64,000 nt of DNA from Liolophura sinensis (taxonomy: Eukaryota; Mollusca; Polyplacophora; Chitonida; Chitonidae). Every line of letters begins with the position of its first letter. The first letter of the stretch is position 1. Below the pieces are notes generated by a model, which worked only from the letters and a program-made list of their open reading frames with translations, had not been told where the DNA came from and searched no databases. This document shows, piece after piece, positions 1 through 10,917 of the stretch. The stretch is taken from the NCBI RefSeq assembly GCF_032854445.1, contig NC_088302.1:24441788-24505787 (forward strand), in the 5' to 3' direction. A program made the position numbers and the translations under genes.

Positions 1-122
1 ATGCTTTGAGGCAAGTACTTGGAACCAACAATTTGAGAGTACTCAACGGCAAACAGAAAAGAGTACTGATTAAAAACTTACACTCATTAGAACACATTGA
101 GTCGGGTAAGTAGCAAAAACGG

Positions 123-1028
123 AATGAATTGCAAATTAAAGTAAAGCAAGTATTAATGTGACGAGATTCGTAATGTCTTGCAGAACGTGGCGATACGTGT
201 CTGACATAGTAATAGTCCAGTAATAAATGTACTTGACAACTCGTGTAACAATATACATCCCAGTAAAAATTTTAATTTCGCATTAAAATGTCAGAGTTGG
301 TGGATATCCTTACACTGTATGCTTCTAAACTCCACCTTCACGTCAGTTTGTTGCTGCTACCATTTTTGCCTAGAGAACAAAATGGCCATAACCTTAGACA
401 GACGCCACCACACTGACTTTAAGTTTAGATTATAACGTGGACAGTTCACAAAAATTAATTTCTAAGAGAGAAAAAAAGACAAGCGCTAATGCGCGATAAC
501 GTCTTAGTATAAGGCCACTGATTTAAATGCAGTGGAGTGAAATTTCCCTGGTTTTGTTTTTTCTGTTAATCAATTTTATTCTCTCTTAAACTCTAGAGAC
601 TATTATACTTAATTCGATGCCAATACTCTTAATGGCCACCCTGTTTCCGTTCTCCGCAATTTCACTCTGCCACGTAATCGCTGAGTTAACTTTCTGGTGA
701 GACGTTCTACTCATTCTCAAAGAAGTATTACAGCTTACATGCACCTTGATGATTCATCTCATGAAAGTCGATTCTTCTTTAAATGTCAGTTACGTAAATT
801 AGGTCGAAATACATAACAAGTTGTGAGACCAAGTCATATTACTTCTAAGGGGAAACAGAATGCAGCGAGATAAGGCCAAAGATGAAGTCCAGATAGAACA
901 AGGCGCTTTTTCGTTGGTAAAGGTCTCTGTAGGAGCAGAATGTCACCTTAACAGATAGACATTCTGCAATATCTTTCCTACTGTTGACTGATAAAATAAT
1001 GAGAAACAAATTGAGAGAATTAAGCTTT
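123..1028 (+). repeat. Left-most partial copy (L) of the large unit
   Basis: This stretch follows the same order of sequence as 8790-9690 of C1 and 3516-4390 of C0. Shared landmarks include the GAATAAATTAC-like segment, the CAGTCATAAATAAATGT-like segment, the GCGCTAATGCG-like segment and the CGCTCTACC-like segment. It is clearly more divergent than C1-C5 are from each other. It is non-coding; the open frame at 845-1045 on the minus strand is short and not preserved in other copies. Bases 1-122 hold nothing I recognise. Confidence 0.7.
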
Positions 1029-1272
1029 AGGGCCCGGTTGATCAAAACTGGTTTTAGACTTAATACCAGATAAAAGTTTAAACCAAGTCTTCAATTTTCT
1101 ACTTATTCTAAAAACAATTGTGAAAATTACATTAAATATAAACTAAAACTACTGTTGTTATACTTTGACTTTGGAGAACGACATTGGCTGCTGAGTTTTT
1201 GGCTAAAAATTTAAATATAAAATACGACTTAATACCACGATTAACTAATACACTTTGGTACAACCGGGCCCT
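1029..1272. mobile_element. MITE-like element with 12-bp terminal inverted repeats
   Basis: The ends are exact inverted repeats: AGGGCCCGGTTG at 1029-1040 and CAACCGGGCCCT at 1261-1272, with weaker inverted similarity further in (ACTTAATACC occurs near both ends). The interior is AT-rich and non-coding. In the matching place of other copies (for example 9670-9680 of C1) TTAAGCTT runs straight into TGTAACC, so the element interrupts the unit here. GGGCCC-type ends resemble those of PIF/Harbinger or ISL2EU-like families, but no clear target-site duplication is visible, so the superfamily is left open. Confidence 0.75.
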
Positions 1273-2099
1273 GTACCGTAACAGATTTCTGCCAGGTGTA
1301 GACTAGCAGATTGATTGGCCACTTAAGTACCACAGGCCGATATTGACATTAAAGCTAATCTGATTTTATGCCTGGATATTTGTAGTTTCGAATGTATAGC
1401 CACGTTACTTAAAGGTAAACTCGTCATGCAATGTTCACCAAAACAGGGTGGATTAATACTACCCTTATTGATGGTCGTTAAATACTACATCAGTAGGGTT
1501 CTATTTGGTCTTAATTTTTTCTTACACCACCCCAGATTTTAAATCGATTACCCCAGAATCCTCCAATCGATAACAATGTATGTGTAATGTTTACACCATT
1601 GAGAGTACAGAAAATGTGTTCTTCGAAGAGTATCATTAACTTGTAGAATTTAGCACCCTTTGCAATAAAGCTTTCAGGAAAATGAGTAAAAGGTAAGGAA
1701 AAAAGCACACTTTTTTGGTGTTATATTGTATATAATACATTCAAGTCATGAAAACATCGTACATTAAAATCCGCAGCCACACAAAAATCCATAAAGCTGT
1801 GTATAAACTGTATCACGATTCATCCATGACACTGTATGCGCACCTTTTCCCGCCTAGAATAATTGCGGCCTATGTTGAGTAGTTCATTTATGTTTTCATC
1901 GCTTGCGAGGAAGTTTTGCGAGCAATGGGCCACCGCACTACTTTTCCAAGGCAACAGGTAAATGGCCATTACCCAGGAAAAGTTTCTCATTTCTTGGCGA
2001 AAGCTGTATTCATTCGATTAGCTATTAAATCACAACCATTTTGGCCACGCATGCTACGACTTTTGGCTTAGAGGACTCTTCGTCTCGTTCATATAATGT
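1273..2099. other. Gene-free stretch, no assignable content
   Basis: AT-rich sequence without a credible coding frame. By position it should correspond to the middle and late part of the left partial copy, but it is far shorter than that region in C1 and I could not match it convincingly. It probably holds a large deletion plus diverged sequence. The 65-codon minus-strand frame at 1511-1708 has no recognisable motif. Confidence 0.5.
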
Positions 2100-2331
2100 C
2101 ACTCATGCGGTTGGATAAACGACAGTCTAAAATGGCAACCATTTTCAAGAGGATTAATTGGGGCCAATTCCTTCAGTAGTTAATAATTTTGGCTTATACC
2201 AGACTGCATTTCCCACTTTGAAATTGGATACTAACTGAAACCGTCCCAAGGGTAAAATAAGATTAAAACACAAACGGATCATGCGGCATGGCCTTGCGAT
2301 AGCCCTGTTGGATTATTAACGAGACTAGCGC
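2100..2331 (+). repeat. End of left partial copy, upstream flank of R core
   Basis: Matches the segment just before the R core in the other units (12690-13040 in C1): a GATTAATTGGGG-like stretch, then GTAGTTAATAA, TTTGGCTTATA, a GACTGAAA-like stretch and finally the ACTAGCGCATGATTAACAT junction. The long G-run seen here in other copies is reduced to GGGG. It shows that a copy with the same polarity ended immediately to the left of C0. Confidence 0.6.
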
Positions 2332-2384
2332 ATGATTAACATGCTCAGAGAACAACAAGGTATTGAGTCTCATCCGTCTAAGCA

Positions 2385-2675
2385 GTGCTTTATCCGGGAT
2401 CTACCTTAAGAGAATTTGCTTGCATTCTACCCAGCAGTCAGGCATTGAAATATTATGGAGAAAGATGGAATGTGACGGGAGAAATAGTCTTGTTTATTGA
2501 GAATGTCTGGTTCCCGCTGTACAGGCGTGAACTACGAGGAAACCATTCCATTTACGGTATGATCTACTGGGTGATAGACATGGTAATCCGGCGAGTTAAG
2601 AACAGGGGCACGTTCCCGGTCGGTATGTCCAGTCGTGGCGCGCAATCGATACTGACTGGAGGACTTTGTCCGTAA
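2385..2675 (+). repeat. R core of C0 (open frame of 96 codons)
   Basis: This is the most conserved block of the locus. Its translation keeps LFIENVWFPLYRRELRG and HSIYGMI, shared with the R cores of C1-C6 and with the second core inside block N. No known protein family is recognised. A short exon or a conserved non-coding element are both possible. Divergence between copies looks spread over all codon positions and copy C4 has stops, so I favour non-coding repeat sequence. Confidence 0.5.
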
Positions 2676-3077
2676 ATCTCAGCAAGAGATAGATCGGAAG
2701 TCTATATTCAGTGGACTTCTAGACTCTGGAATGTTTCAAGCCTTCGGTCTTTTCTTGCCCAAAGCCGATCAATACACATGCATCGTGATCCTCACTCGGT
2801 ACTGGCTTTGCTATTGTTTGGCCGATCTTGTGTCGTCGTCTTAATTGAAATTCATGGGATAATGGCTATGCTGAGAGAGAATATACCCTATGTTTTTTTT
2901 TCGGGCTACCCGTAATCCTCCAGTCATCGCTATCAGTCCGTGGAATGAGAGTGGTTGTTGGAATCAAGGAATCATGTGCACTCTGTGGACAGGCAGAAAA
3001 GAGAGAATCCACCAGAGCGCTAATTTTACGAACGACTGACCATCAAGGGTAGTGAATATTATAATGTGTCATAATCC

Positions 3078-3309
3078 TGGCCCAGTTTTACAACGCGGCG
3101 TACGTCATTTTATCATCGTACATTTGTCGTACGATAAAATAATCGTACTTCAATTTGTAATAATTAATAATAAGTAAGTATTTCAATTTGTAATAATTAA
3201 TAATAATTTGTACTTCACTATTACAGTACCATTGTTCTATATGTGCGATTGTCGTACATATACGACGTCTTAGTGTAACTGCGCCCAAACTCAGTGTAAC
3301 TGCGCCCAG
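3078..3309. mobile_element. Small inverted-repeat element (MITE-like) private to C0
   Basis: Left end TGGCCCAGTTTTACA (3078-3092) and right end TGTAACTGCGCCCA (3295-3308) are imperfect inverted repeats. The right end is duplicated in tandem (the same 14 bases also at 3274-3287). In the other copies CATAATCCTGACT joins directly to AAGGTCGAATCGACAGAT (for example 7581-7605, 19900-19930), so the segment is an insertion. The interior contains CGTACGATAAAAT-type palindromic sequence and no coding frame. Confidence 0.7.
3149..3206 (+). repeat. Short direct repeat, 25 bp twice
   Basis: An AT-rich 25-bp word (TTCAATTTGTAATAATTAAT plus AATAA) occurs at 3149-3173 and again at 3182-3206, a 33-bp period. 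It lies inside the MITE-like element at 3078-3309. Confidence 0.85.
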
Positions 3310-4524
3310 GTAGAATCGACAGATCCGATTTGTACGTCGGTAGCATAGCTAGCAATCTCCATGGTGTTTATTTTACAAACAAACAGAAATCATAAGTAAA
3401 TGAAAAGTTCGGATGGCGGGAAAAGATAGGAGAAAAATCACGAAAATCTTCCGAATTTTCTACTTCGTTATATTTCTGGTTCTTATCAGGATTACGTAAT
3501 AGTGAAAGTCGAATAAATTAAGTTGAACTATGGCGAATATTAAGGTTCCTGGGGCCGTAACGCTATAAAGACTGGTTTAACGACACACTGTTTAGGTTTT
3601 CAAGGTTAAGTGTTATCCAGTCATAAATAAATGTCGTATATGGTACCATAATTTATTACAAATTAAATGCATTAAAATTTTAAGTCCACAGTAAATATTC
3701 CACACCCTAGTGCGATGGATAGCCTTATATAAAGTGATGTTCTACTTAACTTTGTTAGCGTTTCACCATTGTTGAATGAATAAAGCGGCCATAATGTAAT
3801 GTAGATGTCATGCCGCTGGCTTGAAATTTAGGTTACAATATGACTAGTCCCGAAAGATCGATATCAGAGTGAAAAAGAGCAAGCGCTAAGGCGATATAAC
3901 TGCTTAATGTGAGATCATTCGTTTCAAGTGCGATGGAGGGCTTTTTTTCCACAGATTTCTTTTTTAAGTCATTGAATTTCTGGAACAGTGGTCTGACTCA
4001 AATCCCCAGAGGCCATTATACTTGATTCGGTGCCCATACTCTTAAAAGCCACCCCATTTCCGGTCATCCAGTTCTCCGTCGTTTCGCTCTACAGTCTGAC
4101 CGCTAGGCTAAGCTGTAGTCCTTCCTTTGTAACGTCACTGCTGACTCAAACGGCCCTAAACTTATCTCTGTTAAGGCTATTCTCATATAAATGTCAGCTC
4201 ACACGTAGCAAGTTGTAACAAAGGTAACTCATGTTCACCTCAAGCGCAGGCAGAATGCATCTCAATTAAGGCGAAGACAGAACACAGTCAGTAAGGCCGA
4301 TATGTATGTGTGTGTGAAGTCTCTCAGAATGGCACATTCCGTGGTTTTCTCTCCATGTTGCCTTAGGAAATGTTGAATAACTAAGCTTGTGTAACCTTCG
4401 AGATTTTAGGTAAATGCACGTGACTTCCAGTTTACTCAATCGGCTGTGAGATGGTCTTCACTTTCACCACCTACTTTTTACTCCTACCTGCTCGAAGCTA
4501 CTGAAAACCTGAGAATCTTAGTGC

Positions 4525-4640
4525 CTTGACCGTTTTATTAGCGCCAGAGTACAAGTGAAATATTCATGAGTGCGGCGTAGAAAAATTCATGATTATGGGG
4601 TAGAAAAATTCATGATTATGGCGTTAAAACACAACCGCCT
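4525..4640 (+). mobile_element. Remnant of SINE S in C0, with an internal 23-bp repeat
   Basis: Only the end pieces of the SINE remain: TTAGCGCCAGAG (tRNA-like head) fused to CAAGTGAAATATTCATGAG (3' end), which implies an internal deletion. The 3' end has been amplified: GTAGAAAAATTCATGATTATG occurs at 4577-4597 and 4600-4620. Confidence 0.65.
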
Positions 4641-6549
4641 TAATACGTGATTCGACACACAAAGCTAGAGTTAAACACAAGGGAATGGCAAAAAAAGCCT
4701 AAAATGTACAAGATCTGGATCTGAACAGAAGACAGACTGAATTAAGTTGATTTGGCCTAAGGAGTTGTTTTGTTTTACAGAGCTATTCGTTAGACTACTT
4801 CTAGCTCACACGGCTATGATCAGACGGCTATTGTAACCAAGCCTATACTCCGCTTCAATTGCGTCTACCATCTAGCAGTTTTGTGTACATCAAAGGATAA
4901 AACCAGCTAAGGCGCTTACGAATCTCCACTGAAACCGTTACTCTCAACTGTGCAGGGGAATAAATCTCATTTGATCAGCGTAGCATTTTCATTTCATTAA
5001 ACAGAACTGCACACATCAAAGTAGATTAATTCCGGTGAGTTTTAGATTACAGATCATTGACAAGTTCAGGGATAACTTCATTGTATCTGACGAGAATTAC
5101 TTGTCATACTCTCAATATGTGTTTATCTAGATAGTAAGTAGGACAACTTTCCTCCTGACTTGAACTCACATACCACAATCGGCTAATGTTTGTCTTCAGG
5201 AGAAGCTAGGAGGTGCCCGATGCGGCAAAATCGGCTGCTTAAAACCAAAAATCATTATGATAAAAAATTTGATATCTGAAATAGGAGTACATGCTCAACA
5301 CTGTATTCCCAATGCACCATTCGTGCATGATAGCAACTGACATGGATTTCTTAGCTGGTTTGATTGTTGTTTTCCGCCACACGTAACCAGCGGAGTCCAC
5401 GTGAACAATTCTTGTTTAAGATTTTAAACACCAATAAAATGCGTAAAAAATGTACGCCATAGTCTAGAATTGTTGACAACTACATGGGTGGCCAGTTTTA
5501 CGAATGGAGGAAATCGTATTGCCTCAAGTAAACTACCGAATTTTTAAGTAACTGGTTAACTTTTCCACGTGTCATGCCTCATAAGAGGACCGTTTTTGCT
5601 GCCAATTCTCCGAGGACAAAGGAAACGAAGGGTTCTCTGAAACTGTGCCTGTTGGAGAATGGGAGTAATTAACACGACTCAGATGGCCTAGCAACATTCA
5701 CCTGGACCACGAGCCCGTCCAGATTGAAATTGACAGTGAGAATAAGCAGGTTTTATCGCTGGACATGTTATCTGACCTTCAAGTGTACATACAAAATTTA
5801 TCTACTATATCTTCACGTCCTATTCACGAAAACTATTATAATTCTAGTATTTTATGTTGGCGAGCAAAAAACCGCACACAGGGAAAACATTGTTTCAAAA
5901 GATTTACTGTTAAGATTTATAAGAAATCTACATGTTTTTGCCTGTTCATAGATAGTAGCAAAGTGACAGCTTAATTTCAATCATTCAGACGTATAGCATG
6001 TCAATCAGTGGAATTAGACCACGATTCATGGCATTCATTGTTGTCTTTTTGCAGACGTTGAGGATTCAAAATGACATATATTCAATTATTTTCGGTTCAA
6101 TGTTAAAAATTAAAGGTCTGAAATACGATAGAAAGCCGCTTTTAATGGCTTGTAAGAAAATGGTTTAAAGATTTTGTGGCATATCACATTTTCTCCAAAG
6201 TCAAGAAATTGAATGAAGCCCGCGGTGAACTTGTCGCTCATAAAAACATCCTTTTATTTAGCACTGTACTATGCGATGAACTGCCAGCACATTGCACTTT
6301 TTCCTAGGAGCGGTTTGACCTTCAACAACAAACCATTACAAACTGTTTTTCTCAGTTTATCATTTCTGGCGTCACATAAAAGTGAATGAAAGAAAATTGC
6401 CGCATTTAACATGTAGAGTTAAAACCAATCTCATAAAGGCCAGATCTGGTCGGAATACAGACTTGTCGCTGATTGGTCAGCCAAATGTCCAGTTCAACTT
6501 CAGGGTGAAATCGGCACTTTCTTCAAGGGGATTGAATTTGGAGGGCTGT

Positions 6550-6566
6550 GGGGGGGGGGGGGGGGG
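6550..6566 (+). repeat. Homopolymer G-run (17 G)
   Basis: An unbroken run of 17 G about 300 bp upstream of the C1 R core. The same place in the other units carries runs of different length: 10 at 12738-12747, 9 at 18880-18888, 15 at 25705-25719, 7 at 31823-31829, and almost none near 38010-38028. Confidence 0.95.
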
Positions 6567-6863
6567 TGTTGCTGTAGTAGTTAATAAGTTTGGCTTATGG
6601 CAGACCGCAGTAAACACTTTAACATCGGACGTCGACTGAAATCGTACGATACCGTGACATGGGTAAAATAAATGACCATGTTACGGGCAATCGACATGAA
6701 AAGTCTCTTTCGTTATTCCGGGCATTAGCTGTCCCAAGTCATTAGTCCAATGTTCATCGTATCAATTCCATTCATCAGGGCAGTATTCTTTCGATTAAAA
6801 CATTTACGGATTGTGTGTCATGGTTTGAGATATCTTTCTTTTGATTATAAACGTCACTAGCTC

Positions 6864-7205
6864 ATGATTAACATATTCAGACAACAACAACACAATGCAC
6901 TTCGTCAATCAGTGATTTATCCGGAGCCTGCCTCTGGGGGATCACGCCAATCTGGTTTAACTCCATCCAGCAGTCAGACAATGAAAGATTGTGAAGAAAG
7001 ACGGAATGTAGCCTTGTTGATTGAGAATGTCTGGTTCCCACTGTACAGACGTGAACTACGCGGAGATCATTCCATTTACAGTATGATTCATTCACTGGAA
7101 GGCGTTGTAATCCTGCGAGTTAAGCACAGGGCCACGTTCGCGGTCCTCTGGCGTGCAATCGATAGTGACTGGGAAAATTCGTCCGTATATCACATCAGGA
7201 GATAG
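6864..7205 (+). repeat. R1 core of C1 (open frame of 113 codons)
   Basis: Open frames of 113 codons from the same ATG occur in C1, C2 (13041), C3 (19180) and C6 (38322). In C5 the frame opens only from 32173, and in C4 it is interrupted by two stops. The shared segment reads ENVWFPLYRRELRG(D)HSIYSMIHSL, then VVILRVKHR. No domain, signal peptide or membrane segment is recognisable. The antisense strand is also open for 72 codons, as expected for a nearly identical, possibly non-coding sequence. A conserved repeat core is likelier than a gene. Confidence 0.4.
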
Positions 7206-9787
7206 ACCGGAAGCCAAGATTCCGTGATCTTCTAGCCTATAGAATCTTTCAAACCGTTGTTGTTTTCCTTCCCAAGCCGATCAATAAACATCCATCAGGA
7301 TTTTCACTTGGTACTGGCTTTGCTGTTGTGATCTTATATTGGCGTCTTAGTTAAAATTCGTGGGATAACGGTTATCCTAAGAGAATATACCAAATTTTGG
7401 GGAGGAGGAAGAGGAGGGGGCTAACCCTAATCCTCCAAGTACCATCGACACTCTGTTGAATGAGTGTGATTGTGGAAATCATTCAGTCGCCTGCACATAA
7501 GTGGTTTAGGCAGAAAACAGAGAACACCTTTTAGCGCTAATTACAAAGAACGACTGACCAAGTGACAATTATGATCAGCCATAATCCTAACTCCTAAAGG
7601 TCGAATCGACAGATTTCAGTCTAGAAAAAATGGGTCGAAACCCACTTGATCGCCTTTTTCAACACATAGTCCACCGTTTCCATCCGAATGTAATTTTCTG
7701 CTTTATTCACGATTTAATTGAAAGCAAACACAAGACGTAAAGAATACAAGGATGATCTGGTCTTTTCATATTGAAGCTCAAGACGACTGCGTCGAGTATT
7801 TGCACAATCATCGGATGTATATAAGGTTGGCAATGGTGGAACATTGACGAATATTGCAGAAAATTCAAGGAAAGTCGGAATTTCGCATGAACTCGTTCCC
7901 TAATTAGAATTACAGAATACTCGAGCAATTTGTTCTTGGAATAATTGGATAGTAGGCAACATACTTAAAAAGCCTGTGGAGAAAGCAGTAGGTGTCTGGT
8001 TAGAAATGAAAAAAAGGCTTGATGATGGTCCGCCGTGGTTAGAAGTGCATGATCCGTTCAAATTAATATCGAAACTGGCAATTTACAACCGCTGTCAGGA
8101 CTATGGCACATAAAATAATTACTCTGTCCTTGGAATGACACCCGCTTCGCCCCTGTAACGCAAAGTTATGAACTAAAAGCCCGCTTCTTTAGCACATCTC
8201 CAGGTTCATGTTCGCCTTCGAAGAAGACCACGACAAAGATGTCTGGAAAACCATTTTCCTGTCAATTTCACTAAAAATCATTTGAAGTCCGGTCTGTTTC
8301 ACAATTGTGCCTTTGTGAATTGCGAGCTCTTTTAAAGTTAGAGTGGTTGCTGACGTTGTGCTTTATTGTATACAATAAATGATCTTGCAACGCACGAAAA
8401 TGCAGTTTCCCACAAAAGAAGCTTTACATCAACGCTTTACTCTCCGTTTAACAGACTTAGCTTAATACGATGCGTGATGTAACTTTCATGAACTGAACTC
8501 AGAATTTCAGAGCTTGATGAATATTAATAGTAGATGAGCAGATTGCCATGTGTGTGTAAATTTACTCAGCTCTGCAGCCTCACTTGGAAACAACTGACAT
8601 TTAGCAGTTTTGCCCATCCTTCGCAAACGAGGAGATTTGTTCCCAGCAGAATTTTCAGATTTGTAGCAATCACGAAAACCTTCCCTCTTTCCTACTTCCT
8701 TTCATTGCAGTTGTGGATTTTGTTGATTTTTTCTTTTGTTGTTTTCTTTTATTGTTCTTGTCAGGAACAATAAAGGGACGTAATATATAGTGAAAGGCGA
8801 ATAAATTACAAATAAAACTAAGGGAAATTTTTTCCTATAAAGACTGTCTTCACGCCACTCGATTTAGGGTTTCAAGTTAACAGTTATCTAGTCATAAATA
8901 AATGTCATTGATGGTAATAGAATTTATTACAAATTAAATGCATGAAAACTTTTAGATCCACTTTAAATCTGCCATATTTCAATGACATGGATAGCTTTAC
9001 ATACACTGCAGCTTTAAGCACACACTGCACGTTCTGTATAAATCTGTTCCTGTTCCCACTTTGCTAAATGAACAAAGAGACCATAACTTAAGATAGAGCC
9101 CATCCCGCTGGCCTGAAATTGAGATTACAATGTAGTTAGTCTGAAAGATCTACATTAGAATGAAAAAAGCAGGCGCTAAAGCTGAATAACTTTTTAATGT
9201 GAGGTCCCTGATTTCAAGTGCAATAATGGGCTATTTTTCTACAGTTTTCTTTTTGAGTCATTAAATCTCTCGAATCGTTATCTGGTTCAAACCTTAGAGG
9301 CTATTTTACTTGATTTTATGTCCATACTCTTACAAACCTGCCTATTTCCGGTCTTTCCATTCACCGTCGTTTCGCTCTACCGCGTGACTCCTGAGCAAAG
9401 CTGTACTCCTTTCGACAGCATGGTGACAGGTGACTCAAACCGCCCTGAACAAATCACTAATAAGGTCATTCTCCTGTGAATGTCAGTCGTAACAGTAACA
9501 AGTAAAGGTTATTCAGATTCACCCAAGGCATTGACACAATGCATCTCAATAAGGATGAAGACAGAACACAGTCAGTACATGCATGTGTGTGAAGTCTCAG
9601 AATGGCACATGGCTGTCAGTCAGACATTCTGTGGTTTCTCTCCATGTTGACTGAGAAAATACTGAGAAATTAAGCTTGTGTAACCTTCGAGATTTGAAAT
9701 ACGTGCAGGTGACTACGGGAGATGGCCTTTATTTTTACCACGGTCAGTACTCTTGCCTGCACAATGCTACGTAGACCCTGAGGAGCT

Positions 9788-10016
9788 TACCTCCGTGGTC
9801 ATGTGATTAGCGCACTGGAGCAATACAATCATTCAGAAACTTCTGACAAATGGGGTCGCCGAGAACTCGTGCTGGCTTTCTGTCCGGTTGTAGTGAATGG
9901 TCGAGGGTTTCTCCCGGGCTGTGCCTGGTTTCCTCCCACTATAATGCCCGTCACCATACTACAAGTGAAACATTCATGAGTACGGCGTAGAAAACCAATC
10001 AAAGATTTAAATAAGC
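9788..10016 (+). mobile_element. tRNA-derived SINE S in C1
   Basis: Same family as the well-preserved SINE at 58969-59234, here on the + strand. The degenerate tRNA-like head reads CTCCGTGGTCATGTGATTAG. It is followed by the body (GTGCTGGCTTTCTGTCCGG, then GGTTTCTCCCGGGCTGTGCC), the 3' motif TTCATGAGTACGGCGTAGAA and an A/T-rich tail. A second 3'-end motif (AAAAGTACAGTGTTAAAACG) follows at about 10034, suggesting an older truncated copy behind it. The minus-strand open frame over it is an artefact of the SINE. Confidence 0.8.
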
Positions 10017-10917
10017 ATGGGCCCGTCAAATAAATGAAAAGTACAGTGTTAAAACGCAACCTAAATAACGCCTAAATAACTGATTCGATACACAAGGCTA
10101 GAGCTTAACACAAGGGAGTGGAATAAACATGGCTAAGATGTACAAAGATCTGGATTCATACAGATGACACACTGAATTAAGTGGTTTTGGGTGAAGAAGC
10201 TGGGTTTTCTTTCACAGTGCAATTCGGCCGACTACATCTAGCTCATGTGGCTATGATCCTTTCTGATATAGTGCTTTATTATAACCAAGTGTATAGTTTC
10301 TCTTCAATTGCGCCTACCATCTATTAGTTTTATCTTGTATACCCGCACATGAAAGGATAAAACCACCTAAGACGGTTAAGAATCTCCACTGAAAGCTTTA
10401 CTTTCAACCGTCCTGGGCAATAAATCTCATGTGATCAGCATAGAATTTCAATTTCATCAAGATACCCTCTATTCCTGTGAAAACGTTTGCACACACGAAA
10501 GCAGATTTATTTCGGTGACTTTTGGACAACAGGTTTTTTCAAGTTCAGCGATAACTTCATCATGGGCATTGTATCTGAAGAGAATTAATTGCGTTTTTCT
10601 GAAAATGTGTTTATTTAGACAATCAATAGCAAACCTTTCCTCGTCCTGACGTGACCTCACATTTTCCATCGGCTAATTTGTCTCCAGAAACAGCTTGGAG
10701 GTTTTCAATGCGGCCAAATGGACTCCTTAACTCTAAAACATCAATACTGCATAAGTTGATCTTTGAAATAGGAATAAATGGACCTACTCGACACTGTATT
10801 AATTCTACACACGTCGTACATACACGAAATCAGGCTTGCTGTACTTTCTACCATTTGATTACCAGCTTGATAGAAACTAACATGGATTAATTAGATAGTT
10901 TGATTGTTGTTTTCCGC

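Larger units (their letters stand above)
2332..6863 (+). repeat. Divergent copy C0 of the large unit (about 4.5 kb)
   Basis: C0 begins with the R core (the frame at 2385-2675 contains ENVWFPLYRRELRG) and continues collinearly with C1 through the S-region and T tail up to a 17-base G-run at 6550-6566. It differs structurally from C1-C5 in three ways. It lacks the M1 block. It lacks the N insertion: TTTTCCGC at about 5372 continues into an uninterrupted segment ending at GGCCAGTTTTACG (about 5490). It carries a private MITE at 3078-3309. By eye it is much more diverged than C1-C5 are among themselves. No coding gene is supported. Confidence 0.8.

Noticed and set aside
6382-6639. 85-codon + frame with a glycine run
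   Set aside because: The glycine run is the translated 17-base G homopolymer, whose length varies between units and so destroys the frame.
9829-10059. Minus-strand frame of about 76 codons recurring in several units as a possible gene family
   Set aside because: It is the antisense translation of the SINE S and recurs only because the SINE was copied with the unit.
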